Of a DNA stretch of 64,000 bases, positions 1-9,712 are shown one piece after another. The stretch is from Nocardia vulneris. Its GTDB lineage: Bacteria; Actinomycetota; Actinomycetes; Mycobacteriales; Mycobacteriaceae. A program made the translations under genes and the position numbers. The stretch lies in NCBI RefSeq assembly GCF_001613425.1, contig NZ_BDCI01000001.1, forward strand, positions 372,001 to 436,000. Reading direction: 5' to 3'. Each line of letters starts with the position of its first letter. Positions within the stretch are counted from its first letter, which is position 1. Under the pieces are notes generated by a model that saw only the letters and a program-made list of their open reading frames with translations, searched no databases and had not been told where the DNA came from.

Positions 1-3000
1 GCAATATCCTTGCGGTCTTTCGGCCCTTGGCCGGGGCCGAGTCGCGAAATCCGGGTCAGCAGGTCCATCTCGCTCGGAGTGAACAAAGCTGGTTTACCGG
101 TGTTCGGTTCTCGGCCGAAATATACATAGCCCGTATTCCTTGACGAGGTGCTCGTCCGCACCGCCCCGGATTGGGTCGTCACCACTTCTACTGCCCCCAC
201 ACCCCGCAGTCGTTCCGACAATTCCGGCACCGACACGGTCGAACCATTCGCAGGGACAGCGAATCCGCCGTCAGGGCGCAACACCGCCGACGCCACTTGC
301 TCGCCGTTCTCCGAGGGCTCGCGCCACGAAACCTGCGTACCCGCACCGAGGTCCCCCTCATCCAGTGCGAACAGGAATCGAGCCGTCTCCCACACGTGGT
401 GTGTGCCTGGCTCCGGGCTGGGCTGTACGACTCGGACTACACTGCCGCGGCCCAGTTCTGGCAATCCGGAACGCAAGCCTTCGCGGAAGGCTTCGGCGCC
501 GACCACCACATGTCCGCCCGTATTCTCGACATCGCCGGCACCGATCAGCCGCACCTGCGTGCCATCTGCCGAAGGTTCTACCGACGCCACGTAATCGACT
601 CCGCCGGCACCGTCGATGAATTCGAATTGTGTCCCCACCGGGAAGTCGACCGTGGAGAACTTGTCCCGGAACGTGCTCCAATCGAACACATCGACCGGAG
701 CCTCCGGTCCCACCTCCGAAACCTTCTCGGCCACGAGGTTTTCGAGGAGCGCGTTGGGATCGACCCGGTTGTCGTCGGGGCCGAGGCCGAGCCGCGGCTC
801 GGCGTCTTCGAACGTCTCGACGAAGCCCGGATAGCGATCGTTGCCCTCGGAATGACGGATCGCTCGACCCTCGGAGGGCGCCGCCGAGTACGAGTCAGCC
901 GCATCGAAGATCTTGTCCGGGCCGACCTGCGGCGCGAACTTCGCCGTGGTACGCCCCGACGCGTCGGGGCGGTTGGGCGACAGCGTATCCGCCGAGCCGT
1001 CCAACCGCGGCGGCAGTGACGGTACCCCCGGAGTGCGCTTCGGCGTGCTGTCGTCCTGCCGATCCGGATCATCGTGCGTATCCGTGTCCTGGCGGCTGTC
1101 GGCAGCATCCTGCGGCAGCGTGACGGCTTCCACCTCGGGCGTTTGCACCGCGGGCGGTGGGGTGGTGAAGTCCATGCCCGGCGGGACGTGCCCGGTGTCG
1201 AGCACCGGGGGCGCGTTGGCTCGGTAGCCGCCATGCCGCCCGGACGAGAGCAGTTGTTGCTCTGCCGCACGTTCGACAGCGGGAGCCGTCTGCTCGCGTA
1301 GGGTCTGTACGGCTTGCTGTACGGCTTGGTCGGTTTCGTCGAGGCGGGCGCGGGTCTCGGGGGTGTCGTCGGCCCGATGATCGGCAATCGCCTGTTCGTG
1401 TTCCTCGACCGCTCGGTGGAATCGGACGACCTGTTCGCGCACACCGTGATCGGCCACCGCACCGTAATAGTCTTCCTCGGACAAGAACCGCTGGAAGGTG
1501 CCGGGGAAGCCGCCGTTCTCGTGGTCTTCGCCGACGCCGCCGCGCTGTGCCCGGCCGCGGACCTGAATGTGGTTGCGTTCTCCGTAGGCCGGACCGCCGC
1601 TGGATTTGACTGCGGTGCCACCGATTTCGACCGATTCCGGGGTGGGTTTCGGGCTTGCGCCGCGTCCGTCGGCCTTGTGTCCGATGTGCAAACTGCCGGG
1701 TGCGCCCCATTGCTTGGTTTGCTCGTTGGCGAGTACTTCGGCCTTCACGCCGTTGCCGTGGAGTTCGTACCACCGCGCGTCGCGCATGGTGTAGTCGAGT
1801 TTTATCTTTTCGGCCACCGGCAGTCCGGCAGCCGCAGCCTCGGCGTGGATCTCTTCTTCGGTGATCTTGTTGATCCAGTCGGCGACTCCGTATTCTTCGG
1901 GGTTCTTGTCTTTCCAAGAGTTCAGGGGAATTTCCTCGACGACGCGTCCGTCGTCGCCGCGTACGATGCGCACATCATCACCGGCGATATCGCGGTTGTC
2001 AGTCATCACCACCCAGTGCGGGCGCCCGCGCTGTTCCGCACCGACGACCGTACCGTCCTTGACGATGAGTTCGATCTTGCCGTCGGGCTTGACCAGGTCG
2101 TCGAAGATCGACCACGCCATAGCCTCGAGTTTTCCCTCGCGAGTCTTGAATTCCGCGTCGGGGATATCTTTGATCTTGTCTTTGTAGAAGTTCGGAATCT
2201 CGGGTACCGGGCCGATGCCGTGGCGGTCGTAGAGTGCGTTCTCGACCTGCTTCAATGTCCCGGAGACCCCGGATGGTGAGTGCAGGTAGCTGCTGCCGAC
2301 GAGTTGGTCGAAACTCATGTACAGCGTGCCCTCAGGGTGGTTGGCCCGCACCGGCACGCCGGCCAGGACGTCGAGGTACTGCCCGACGCCTTGGAGGCGG
2401 TTCTCGCGGACGTTGGCGCTGCCTTTGGTGCGGTCGACCATCAGTTTGTCGTTGGTGTCGGAGGCGAGCAGACCGGTGCGGCCTGGATCGCTGGAATTGT
2501 CGGGGTCGAACGATTTGAGCCAGTCGGTGTTGCGTCGCTTACCCCAATGCGCAAGTGCCGCATTCTTATACGACTCGGCCTGCTGGGGTGTCACCGGTTC
2601 GCCGGGGACCCGATTGAGTTTCTCGATCGCGGTCTCGCTCAGCTCCGCACGCCACATCCCCCTGGTGAACTCCGGTCTGCCGAAGTCCTTGGCCGTCAAA
2701 CCGTGCAGCTTCTCCGCCGCCAGGACCCGATACATCTCCTGCTCGATCCTGCGCGCCTCCGCCGGCAACTCGTCGTGCTGCCCACCGGGGGTGAGCACCC
2801 CCTCCTGCCCGTCGAACATCGCGGCGTCGAACTCGTCGCCGGTGTAGGGCCCCTTCGGAAACGGCTCGAACTTCTCGCCGATCTTGTATTTGTCCAGCAC
2901 CGCGTCCAGCCGCTGCTTCATCTCATCGAGCTTCGGGCGTTCGTTGTTGAGCCAATCCCGGAGCTCGTTCACCTCTTTCACCGGCGCCCCCGCCGCGCCG

Positions 3001-6000
3001 ATCCGATCCAGCACCGCCTGGGCCTTCCGCAATGCCGCGAATACGAAGTCCTCTTTGGTCCCGATGATCACACCGCCGGTGGGCATCGGCCCCTCATCGG
3101 TCATCCGCGACACCGAGATCGGCAGGTCCCCGTACCGAGAGTTGGTGAACGCCTTGACCAGATCCACCATCGAGGACACCAGGTTGTCGCTACTCGTGGT
3201 CCCGTAGGCGGTGCCCTGCTCGACGGCGTCGGTGAACAACCGCATCGCCATCAGCATCTCTTTGCCCTGACCGGTACCCAGATTGCCGACGCGCAGCAGA
3301 TACCCCAGCATCTGATTCTCCCGCGGCTCGAAGCCCTCGGGATGCGTCATCTTCACGAACGCACGCAGGTGCGCCAGCCGTTCTTCGGGCGTTCCTTCGG
3401 CGATCACCTTGCGCAGTTGCTCACCCGACAGCGGCACCGTCACCGGATCGTCCGGGCGTCCCTTGGACAACAGCTGGTGGTCGTAGGCCGAAATCGCATC
3501 CAGCACATCGCGGGCCGCGGCCATCTGCTTGCGCACGATCGCCTCGAAGGCCGGACCTCGTTCGGCCAGCCCGCCATCGAACGCCGCCTTGTCCGCTAGT
3601 CCGGCATTGCGCAGCACCACCGTCCGGTCGCCGATGGCCTGCAGACCGACCTCCGAAAGGTGATCGCGCGCAGTTTGATACGAAGCGGTGCTGTCCGCCA
3701 ACTGTTGTTTCAGTTCCGCCAAGGACGAATCGGCCCGCGCGGCCGAGTCCTTGCTGTCGAACTCGTCCTGCAGCGAGCGCGCCCGGGTCCTGACGTCGGC
3801 CTCGAACTGGCGCGGATCACCGATCACCTTCCCGGTCCGGACACCCTCGCCCGACCCCGACTGCAGCCAGTTCAGCAATCTCGTTGCCACGCTCGACTTT
3901 TCGTGGGGGTCCAACGCCCACCGCTCTGCCCGGGCGTCGTTCAGCGCGGCATTGTGCTTCGCGGCGGCACGCAGCAACGCTTCCCGCTCGACCAGCTCGG
4001 TGCGCAATCCTTGGGTGCGCGCTTCGATGTCGTTTCGCAGCCAGGACAGGCGTTGCGCGCGTGGTTCGGACGCGCGGGCTTCGGCGTTGTATTCCCGCCG
4101 GGCCTGCACCAACCCCTGATTCGCCTCGCGAACCCGGTTGTGCGCCTCCGTGATGCTCTTGACCAGTTCGCCGTCCGCGCGCGCCTCGTGGTTGGCCGCC
4201 GCGGCGTTGTATTCGTCGCGGCTGTTCTCCCACCGCTGCCGCGCGTCCCGGAAGCTGTCTTGCGCCTCTTGCAGCCGCCGCGCGGTGTCGGTGTGTACGG
4301 TGTCGGCTTCCCGGTCCGCGGTCAGGATGGCCTGGTCGGCCTCGGCCTGCAACTGCGCGTACCGCTCGTCGACCGCCCGATCGATCGCGGCATCGTGTGC
4401 CGTGCGCGCTTGCTCCAGCTGTGTCGCGGCGTCGTCATGCATTTCGCGCAGCGCGAGCGCGGACGCGCCTTCCTTGGGCGACTGGTCGTGCTCTACCAGG
4501 CGGCGAGTGTCCTCGAACTCCGCCTCGGCGGTCTTCAGTCGCTCCCTGGTCGAGGTCACGTCGCGGTGGTCCTGGACCTCGTCGCTGTCCCGCAAGCGGT
4601 TTCGCAACTCCGTCACCCGGGTGTCGGTCGGCTCTTCGGCCGCGCGTCGTCCGGGTTGTTCCGGAAGCGCTGGAGTGTCCGGGTTTTCGGTCAGGTGCGC
4701 TCGGGGCCGCCGAATCGACTGGTCGCCGGTTTCGTCCTGGCCGTTCTTGCGCTCCGGCCCGGTGGTTTCCGGATGTGGACCGCTGTCGTCGCCGGATTTC
4801 GACCGAGCGAGACCGTCCGGGCTGGATCCATCGTGCGCTGCCAGGTTTTCGGACCGCGCAGCCGGGGGAGTGGGGGGGCGCTCCGGCGAGGCCGCCCGTG
4901 ACGACGAGCCCGACACCGACTGATCTTCTCGCCCAGTCACTGTGCGCGGTCCTGGCGGCCCGGACTCGTTGGGCCCCGCGGAGATACGGGTCTGTGACCC
5001 GCCGCCCACCGACGAGGAAGTACTCGGCGCCGCCGAGCGGCCGCGTGCCTCGGGATCGGGCGTGCCCGACCGCGACGGTGTTTCGCTGCCGCTTCGACTC
5101 TCGCCGCCTGACGCTCCCGTCACGGGACGGACGTCGCGCAGATTCGTCGAGCTACCGATGTCGGTCGCCGAGATCCTCGACGCTTGATCCGAGACCGTCC
5201 GCGCGTCCGGGCCTGCCGAGAGCTGCGCCGATTCGCGACTCGAGTTCCCGGAAACGGATGCACCCGAAAGGCTCTCGGGTCCAGCCGAAATCTTCTCCTG
5301 CGGCAGCCCATCGGTCCGGAGGTTGTGCATACCCTGCGGTTCCGGTGAAGACGCGCGCGATACCGGACCGGAGGCCGATTCCGACGCGCCGTCGAACGTA
5401 TGGGCAGTCCGCGGCGCCGCGTCGCCGCTCTTGGCATCCGAGAACGATGTCATCGAGGTGTGCGAGGACCCGCCCGACACAGACGACGCGCGCGACACAG
5501 ACCCGTCGCTGGCACTCGAACTGATCGAGTCCGTGCGCGGCCGTAGCACGCTTGCCGCCGAAATGCTGCCGGTGCGCACAGAAGCCGATCGAGTCGATCC
5601 GTTGGCGTTGCCGTTGGCGCCGCGGTTGCCGTTGCCGTTGGTATTCGCGCTGCCATTTCCGTTGCCGTGCACCGATGCGGCACGCGAATTGCCTTCCGCA
5701 CCTACGGATCCCGTGGTCGTGGACCGGCCGTTGCCGTTGCCCGTGTCGCCCGTGTGTGACATCGCCCGGGTCTGCTGCCCGTTGTCCGTGCGGTCGCCGG
5801 AACCGCGCGGCGCGCCTGCGCCCCCGCCGTCCTTCTCCGACGCCGAGTAAATGGAGCTACCGTCGGAAAGCGACAGGTCGGATTTGGCGGTCACTGCCTT
5901 GACGTTCACCATCGCCCCGGCCCGCGCATGACCGATCGAACCGTGCAGACCACCGAGGATGCCACCACCCACCGCGCCGGCGAGCATGGCCGGGTCGAAT

Positions 6001-6842
6001 TCCCACTGTCCGGTGAGCGCGCCACCGGTGACGAAACCCGCACCCGCGCCGACCAATCCACCAGGGATGCCGGCGCCGATCGCGATGCCACCGGACTTCC
6101 ACCACGTCATCGATTCCTTGCCGACCCAGTTGGCCAGCCCTTTACCGATGACGCTGGCGACCGGCGCCGCTACCGCACCGGACACCGCACCCACGGCGCC
6201 CGCGACGAAAATCCGCTTCAGGTCGAAGTCGTCGATGTGCCCCTTGCTCTTCTGGATTGCCTCCACCGCGAACTCGGTGCCCAGGCCGATCACACCTTGC
6301 ACCCCGCCGCTGATGGCGGCCAGCTTCCACATCGGCATCGCCGCGATCTTGGCGGCATGGTTGACCAGGAATTCCAGCCGGGTGGCCAGCGTGCGACCGA
6401 TCACCGCCATGATCCCGGCGGTCTCGGCTTGCAGGGCCGGGATCACCACCGCACCGAACCAGGTGGTCAGCGCGTACGCGATCTCGGCGGCCAGGATCGC
6501 CAGGGTGATGATGACCTGCAACTTGGTGTGCTCGATCTCGGCGCCCATCGCGCGGCACGACTTGCCGACCTGGCGCATCATGTCGATGAGCTTCGGGATC
6601 GACTGTTCTCCGGCGAAGAATTGGTCGAACTGGCTTTTCATCTTGTCCGCGCCGTCGCCGGAATAACTGGCGGTCGCGGTGTCGCACGCGGAGCGCAAGA
6701 GGTCGAGGGCGGCGTCGAGGGTGTCCGCCGCCGACTTGTAGTCGTCGTTGAGGGCGAACATCTTGTCCTCGTCGCCTTCCGGCCACGCGGCACCCGCCAG
6801 GTAGCTGAGCCATTGCAGCTCAGCCGGCATCTCGATGCTCAT
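1..6842 (-). CDS. Giant CpnT-like ESX protein A (C-terminus outside window)
   Basis: One uninterrupted frame from an ATG at 6842 to the left edge gives at least 2280 residues. The first ~95 residues are a WXG100-like helical domain with the motif AGAAWPEGDEDK, matching giant protein B (start 10220) and the CpnT-type N-terminus of mycobacterial ESX toxins. Residues ~100-315 are Ala/Gly-rich hydrophobic helices. Residues ~325-735 are low-complexity Ser/Thr/Asn/Gly. Residues ~735-1010 are a highly charged, probably coiled-coil stretch rich in Glu, Arg and Ala. Residues ~1010-1900 are more globular, with a second charged helix near 1805-1900, followed by Pro/Asp-rich linker and a new globular region from ~1990. 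The polymorphic-toxin architecture suggests that an effector domain lies at the unseen C-terminus. No catalytic motif is recognised in the visible part. Secretion by an ESX system is inferred from the N-terminus and neighbours. Confidence 0.88.
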   Translation of the reverse strand, partial: MSIEMPAELQWLSYLAGAAWPEGDEDKMFALNDDYKSAADTLDAALDLLRSACDTATASYSGDGADKMKSQFDQFFAGEQSIPKLIDMMRQVGKSCRAMGAEIEHTKLQVIITLAILAAEIAYALTTWFGAVVIPALQAETAGIMAVIGRTLATRLEFLVNHAAKIAAMPMWKLAAISGGVQGVIGLGTEFAVEAIQKSKGHIDDFDLKRIFVAGAVGAVSGAVAAPVASVIGKGLANWVGKESMTWWKSGGIAIGAGIPGGLVGAGAGFVTGGALTGQWEFDPAMLAGAVGGGILGGLHGSIGHARAGAMVNVKAVTAKSDLSLSDGSSIYSASEKDGGGAGAPRGSGDRTDNGQQTRAMSHTGDTGNGNGRSTTTGSVGAEGNSRAASVHGNGNGSANTNGNGNRGANGNANGSTRSASVRTGSISAASVLRPRTDSISSSASDGSVSRASSVSGGSSHTSMTSFSDAKSGDAAPRTAHTFDGASESASGPVSRASSPEPQGMHNLRTDGLPQEKISAGPESLSGASVSGNSSRESAQLSAGPDARTVSDQASRISATDIGSSTNLRDVRPVTGASGGESRSGSETPSRSGTPDPEARGRSAAPSTSSSVGGGSQTRISAGPNESGPPGPRTVTGREDQSVSGSSSRAASPERPPTPPAARSENLAAHDGSSPDGLARSKSGDDSGPHPETTGPERKNGQDETGDQSIRRPRAHLTENPDTPALPEQPGRRAAEEPTDTRVTELRNRLRDSDEVQDHRDVTSTRERLKTAEAEFEDTRRLVEHDQSPKEGASALALREMHDDAATQLEQARTAHDAAIDRAVDERYAQLQAEADQAILTADREADTVHTDTARRLQEAQDSFRDARQRWENSRDEYNAAAANHEARADGELVKSITEAHNRVREANQGLVQARREYNAEARASEPRAQRLSWLRNDIEARTQGLRTELVEREALLRAAAKHNAALNDARAERWALDPHEKSSVATRLLNWLQSGSGEGVRTGKVIGDPRQFEADVRTRARSLQDEFDSKDSAARADSSLAELKQQLADSTASYQTARDHLSEVGLQAIGDRTVVLRNAGLADKAAFDGGLAERGPAFEAIVRKQMAAARDVLDAISAYDHQLLSKGRPDDPVTVPLSGEQLRKVIAEGTPEERLAHLRAFVKMTHPEGFEPRENQMLGYLLRVGNLGTGQGKEMLMAMRLFTDAVEQGTAYGTTSSDNLVSSMVDLVKAFTNSRYGDLPISVSRMTDEGPMPTGGVIIGTKEDFVFAALRKAQAVLDRIGAAGAPVKEVNELRDWLNNERPKLDEMKQRLDAVLDKYKIGEKFEPFPKGPYTGDEFDAAMFDGQEGVLTPGGQHDELPAEARRIEQEMYRVLAAEKLHGLTAKDFGRPEFTRGMWRAELSETAIEKLNRVPGEPVTPQQAESYKNAALAHWGKRRNTDWLKSFDPDNSSDPGRTGLLASDTNDKLMVDRTKGSANVRENRLQGVGQYLDVLAGVPVRANHPEGTLYMSFDQLVGSSYLHSPSGVSGTLKQVENALYDRHGIGPVPEIPNFYKDKIKDIPDAEFKTREGKLEAMAWSIFDDLVKPDGKIELIVKDGTVVGAEQRGRPHWVVMTDNRDIAGDDVRIVRGDDGRVVEEIPLNSWKDKNPEEYGVADWINKITEEEIHAEAAAAGLPVAEKIKLDYTMRDARWYELHGNGVKAEVLANEQTKQWGAPGSLHIGHKADGRGASPKPTPESVEIGGTAVKSSGGPAYGERNHIQVRGRAQRGGVGEDHENGGFPGTFQRFLSEEDYYGAVADHGVREQVVRFHRAVEEHEQAIADHRADDTPETRARLDETDQAVQQAVQTLREQTAPAVERAAEQQLLSSGRHGGYRANAPPVLDTGHVPPGMDFTTPPPAVQTPEVEAVTLPQDAADSRQDTDTHDDPDRQDDSTPKRTPGVPSLPPRLDGSADTLSPNRPDASGRTTAKFAPQVGPDKIFDAADSYSAAPSEGRAIRHSEGNDRYPGFVETFEDAEPRLGLGPDDNRVDPNALLENLVAEKVSEVGPEAPVDVFDWSTFRDKFSTVDFPVGTQFEFIDGAGGVDYVASVEPSADGTQVRLIGAGDVENTGGHVVVGAEAFREGLRSGLPELGRGSVVRVVQPSPEPGTHHVWETARFLFALDEGDLGAGTQVSWREPSENGEQVASAVLRPDGGFAVPANGSTVSVPELSERLRGVGAVEVVTTQSGAVRTSTSSRNTGYVYFGREPNTGKPALFTPSEMDLLTRISRLGPGQGPKDRKDI

Positions 6843-6899
6843 CGATCAGCGCTTTCGGCGCCGCGTGTGCGCGCGGTCATGGACGACAACCGGCCACTC

Positions 6900-7364
6900 T
6901 CAGTCGTGGTCGGTGACCGACCACGGCCCGGCCTGCGGCTCGGCCGCACGCTCCTGCCGCGCGGCGAGCGATTCGAACGACGCCCGTTGCAGCTCCGGCG
7001 TTTTCGTCCGGACGTCGGGCAGGCCTTCCACCAGTGACGACAAGCTCGGCAGCCGGGAACGGGTATCGCGGATCGGCGCGATCAGCTCCTCGGCCTTGCG
7101 GGCGACCTCGGCGGCGGCATCCTGGGTGGCCTCGGTGACCGCGTCGGCGATCTCGTCATAGTCCAAATCGTCGATGTCGTCGCTGAACTCGGTGTCGATG
7201 ACGACGCCGTCGGCGTTGACGGTGATCCGTACCCGGCCCTTGCCCGCCGTGGCGGTGGCGGTGAGTTCGACGCGCTTCTGCTGCACCTCGGCGATCGAGC
7301 GAATGTGTTGATTGACCGTATCGAGCAGGTCGGTGACGTCGCCCTTGATTCGCTCGTTGTGCAC
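6900..7364 (-). CDS. YbaB/EbfC-like ESX-associated protein (A-side)
   Basis: 154 aa from the GTG at 7364. This start is chosen because a GGAGG lies 8 nt upstream and because it aligns with the start of the paralogue at 9713 (NERIKGD against NERLRAD). The core, an N-terminal helix and the signature VRITVNADGVVIDTEFSDD, then a C-terminal helix, matches the YbaB/EbfC fold. That fold is known as a nucleoid-associated protein, but related proteins are often encoded beside ESX substrates, where their role is unclear. The C-terminal ~40 residues are polar and probably disordered. It precedes giant protein A by 57 nt on the same strand and is likely co-transcribed with it. Function here (chaperone, adaptor or regulator) is inference. 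Confidence 0.85.
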   Translation of the reverse strand: MHNERIKGDVTDLLDTVNQHIRSIAEVQQKRVELTATATAGKGRVRITVNADGVVIDTEFSDDIDDLDYDEIADAVTEATQDAAAEVARKAEELIAPIRDTRSRLPSLSSLVEGLPDVRTKTPELQRASFESLAARQERAAEPQAGPWSVTDHD

Positions 7365-7601
7365 GTCGAGTTCCTCCTGCCGCGAAGAAATGTGAGTCCG
7401 CGATACGTGGGTACGCATCGATTACTGCGTGAACCTATCACGACGTGTTGTCGGAAATACCGCCATTATGTCCTTATGAGGTAATAGTTATGCCCTGGCT
7501 GTGCGCTGTTACGCGGATATTATTCCGGACTGACCTTCATGGTGTTGAATCCCAACAGTGGCACATGCTCGACGCGGCGTTGCGGAGAAAGAATTCAGCA
7601 C
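7365..7601. promoter_or_regulatory. Divergent promoter region of the ESX effector island
   Basis: This 237-bp gap separates the two divergent halves of the island and is clearly more AT-rich than the flanking genes (for example around 7430-7530). It must hold promoters for both directions. A small inverted repeat, TGTTG-AATCC-CAACA, lies at 7542-7556. I could not assign -35/-10 boxes with confidence. Confidence 0.5.
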
Positions 7602-9257
7602 ATGAACGATCCCCAGCAGCAGAACCAGGCCGGGGAAGGCGACGCTGTCGACGTCGGCTTCCGGCTGGGCGGGGCTGTCCCGCCCAGCGCGCGGGCGGCC
7701 GATAATCCCGTCGTACCAAAGGCCGACGGGCATGAGCCGCCCGCCGACTCCGACGTACCCGAACCGGACCCGGGCGACGCGACGCAGCCGGCGGCTGCGC
7801 GGTCGGCCGAAGAAGAGCAGGCCACCGAATCGGCGGCGCTCGCGGAGCGAGCCGTCGAGGAGCAAGCGGTCGAACTGGCGCACCGCATCGCGCGCGAACT
7901 CGGCGTGGCGGGCCCGGAAGGGTGGCGCTCGCTGGAAGCGGTCTTCGCGCTCACGGTCGCCGGTGGCGTGGCCTACGTGCTGTATTACGACGACGACGAG
8001 CAAGTGTCCCGCGCCGAGCCGCCTGCCGCGGTCACCGAACTCGTTCTGCTGCATCGTGATGTCTCCGCGCAGCTCGGTGACGGGCCCTGGTGGCGGATGG
8101 TGGTCCAGCTCGAGGCCACCGGCGAGGTCGAGGTCGACTATGACTATGGCGACGACCCGTTCCCCGACGATCAACTGCTGACCGCCGAGGCGTATCAGGC
8201 CGACCTCGCCGCGTTTCCGCGCGAGCGAATCCCGGTGTGGCTGGCCGCCTACGTCTACCATGACGAGCGCCAGTGGCGTTCGCCCGAGCAGGCCGCCGCG
8301 CAGGCCCGCGCCGACCGGGACGCGAACATCGCCGCTGTACTCTCGCGGGACGACCTGCCGCCGCTGCCGGTGCTGTGGGCCCGCTGGGCGACGATCGCCG
8401 CGGCCTTCGTCGCCGTCGGCTCCGGGCTCGGCCCGCGAATTCGCCCGTCGCTCGGCATCTTCGAAGGCGCCGCGCGCAGTGGATCCACCCTGTTCGTGCT
8501 GCCCGGCGGGCGGGCGGTGCTCTCCGGCGGGGTGTGGAACGCGCCCGAACTCGACGCGGCGTACAACGACGGCGCGGAACTGCCCGACCTGTATGCGGGC
8601 GCGCCGGACTGGGTGGCCAATCAGGTGCTCAATGCCCGTGCGGCGCAAGGCATGCTGTCGTTTTGCTACTGGTGGTCCAATGGCAGCTGGCACCGCGCGG
8701 ATTCACCGGATGCCGAGCAGATCAGCGCCGCCGTGCCGGGCGTGTGGACGACGCAGACCGTGGCCGACATCGTGTGCGGCGTGGCGGTCGACGAGCCGAC
8801 CGAGCAGCAGCGGCAGGCGGCGATCACCCTCGTCGCGGCCGCCGAAGCCGGTGTGGTGACCCGGGATACCCTCACCGCCCTGTTCGATGGGTTCGGCGAC
8901 AATATCGACGGCGCCATGTACCAGCTGTCGCTGGCCGGCCTCACCGCGACGGTGATCGAGCGATTGCCGCAGGACCGGGCGATCTCGCTGGTGCGGGCGC
9001 ACATCCTCGGCCTCGGTGTCGATCCCACCGGCTATCCGCTAGATCAGCTCACCGCGGAGCGCCTCGAGGTCGGCTGGATGGTCTTCGTGCCCACCGAACC
9101 GGACGAGATCGCCATCGGCCGCGCCCTCTTCTACATCGCCGACGACGGAGTGATCGAACAGTCGTCCTCCTCGATGCCACCGTCGGTCTACTCCGAAGGG
9201 TTCGAACAACGCTTCATGGAGCGGCAGACGAGGACGGGCCTGGCTCTCATGAGCTGA
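7602..9257 (+). CDS. Possible YezG-like immunity protein, first gene of the B operon
   Basis: 551 aa from the ATG at 7602; an upstream in-frame start at 7539 is possible. The first ~75 residues are acidic, Pro/Ala-rich and probably disordered. Around residues 155-190 the pattern W-x2-MVVQLEATGEVEVDYDY followed by D-x-PF resembles the core of the YezG/DUF600 immunity family, which neutralises EndoU-type toxins. The rest (for example GVWNAPELDAAYNDG and the FCYWW segment) is well-ordered soluble protein that I cannot name. It stands between the two giant ESX proteins, directly upstream of a WXG100 gene, the usual place for an immunity or chaperone gene. The YezG relation is a motif-level inference and could be wrong. 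No signal peptide or membrane segment is visible, so it probably acts in the cytosol. Confidence 0.7.
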   Translation: MNDPQQQNQAGEGDAVDVGFRLGGAVPPSARAADNPVVPKADGHEPPADSDVPEPDPGDATQPAAARSAEEEQATESAALAERAVEEQAVELAHRIARELGVAGPEGWRSLEAVFALTVAGGVAYVLYYDDDEQVSRAEPPAAVTELVLLHRDVSAQLGDGPWWRMVVQLEATGEVEVDYDYGDDPFPDDQLLTAEAYQADLAAFPRERIPVWLAAYVYHDERQWRSPEQAAAQARADRDANIAAVLSRDDLPPLPVLWARWATIAAAFVAVGSGLGPRIRPSLGIFEGAARSGSTLFVLPGGRAVLSGGVWNAPELDAAYNDGAELPDLYAGAPDWVANQVLNARAAQGMLSFCYWWSNGSWHRADSPDAEQISAAVPGVWTTQTVADIVCGVAVDEPTEQQRQAAITLVAAAEAGVVTRDTLTALFDGFGDNIDGAMYQLSLAGLTATVIERLPQDRAISLVRAHILGLGVDPTGYPLDQLTAERLEVGWMVFVPTEPDEIAIGRALFYIADDGVIEQSSSSMPPSVYSEGFEQRFMERQTRTGLALMS

Positions 9258-9300
9258 CAGAAGGCCAGACCCACGACGACGTCGCAACCAAAGGAGCATG

Positions 9301-9678
9301 ATGACCAAACCCGTCAAGATCGAGGTAACCGGGCTGCGCGCTTCCGCTGCGAAATTCGAGGACGTCGCCGACAAGACGAAGCACCTGCTGGACACGCTGA
9401 AGTCGACCACCGGCAGCAAGGGCGAGGCGTGGGGTAACGACAAGAGCGGTAAAAAATTCGCCGACGGCGAAAAGGGATACAAGAAGAACCGCGACAGCAT
9501 TTTCGAATCCATCGCCAAGGTCGCCGAGGTTTTCGAAGCGAACGCGAAGAATCTGCGGGATTCGGCGAAACTGTATGAGGAGAACGAGCAGGAAATGGCC
9601 GACAACCTGCGGCCGCGAGCCAAACGAATGGTCTCGCTCATGCGGCAGACGCAGCCCGATCGAATGGAACGCGGCTAG
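9301..9678 (+). CDS. WXG100-family ESX protein 1
   Basis: 125 aa. A tandem ATGATG lies at 9298-9303; the second ATG is preferred because AAAGGAG sits 5 nt before it. The protein is two helices joined by the turn EAWGNDKSGKKF, a W-G-x-D variant of the WXG motif, and ends in a Lys/Arg/Met-rich tail without an obvious YxxxD/E signal. WXG100 proteins form helical-hairpin dimers secreted by type VII systems. It follows the possible immunity gene by 43 nt and precedes the EbfC-like gene. Likely roles are partner for giant protein B or independent substrate. The variant motif is the same type as in the second WXG100 protein at 19518 (EPWGSDDYGDKF). Confidence 0.88.
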   Translation: MTKPVKIEVTGLRASAAKFEDVADKTKHLLDTLKSTTGSKGEAWGNDKSGKKFADGEKGYKKNRDSIFESIAKVAEVFEANAKNLRDSAKLYEENEQEMADNLRPRAKRMVSLMRQTQPDRMERG

Positions 9679-9712
9679 GCGGACGTGATCCGAAACGATC
9701 GAAAGGCTTCTG

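Noticed and set aside
1314..3599. Plus-strand open frames of 321 and 439 codons near the left edge
   Set aside because: The minus-strand frame of giant protein A is continuous here and matches its paralogue at the N-terminus. The plus-strand frames look like antisense shadows.
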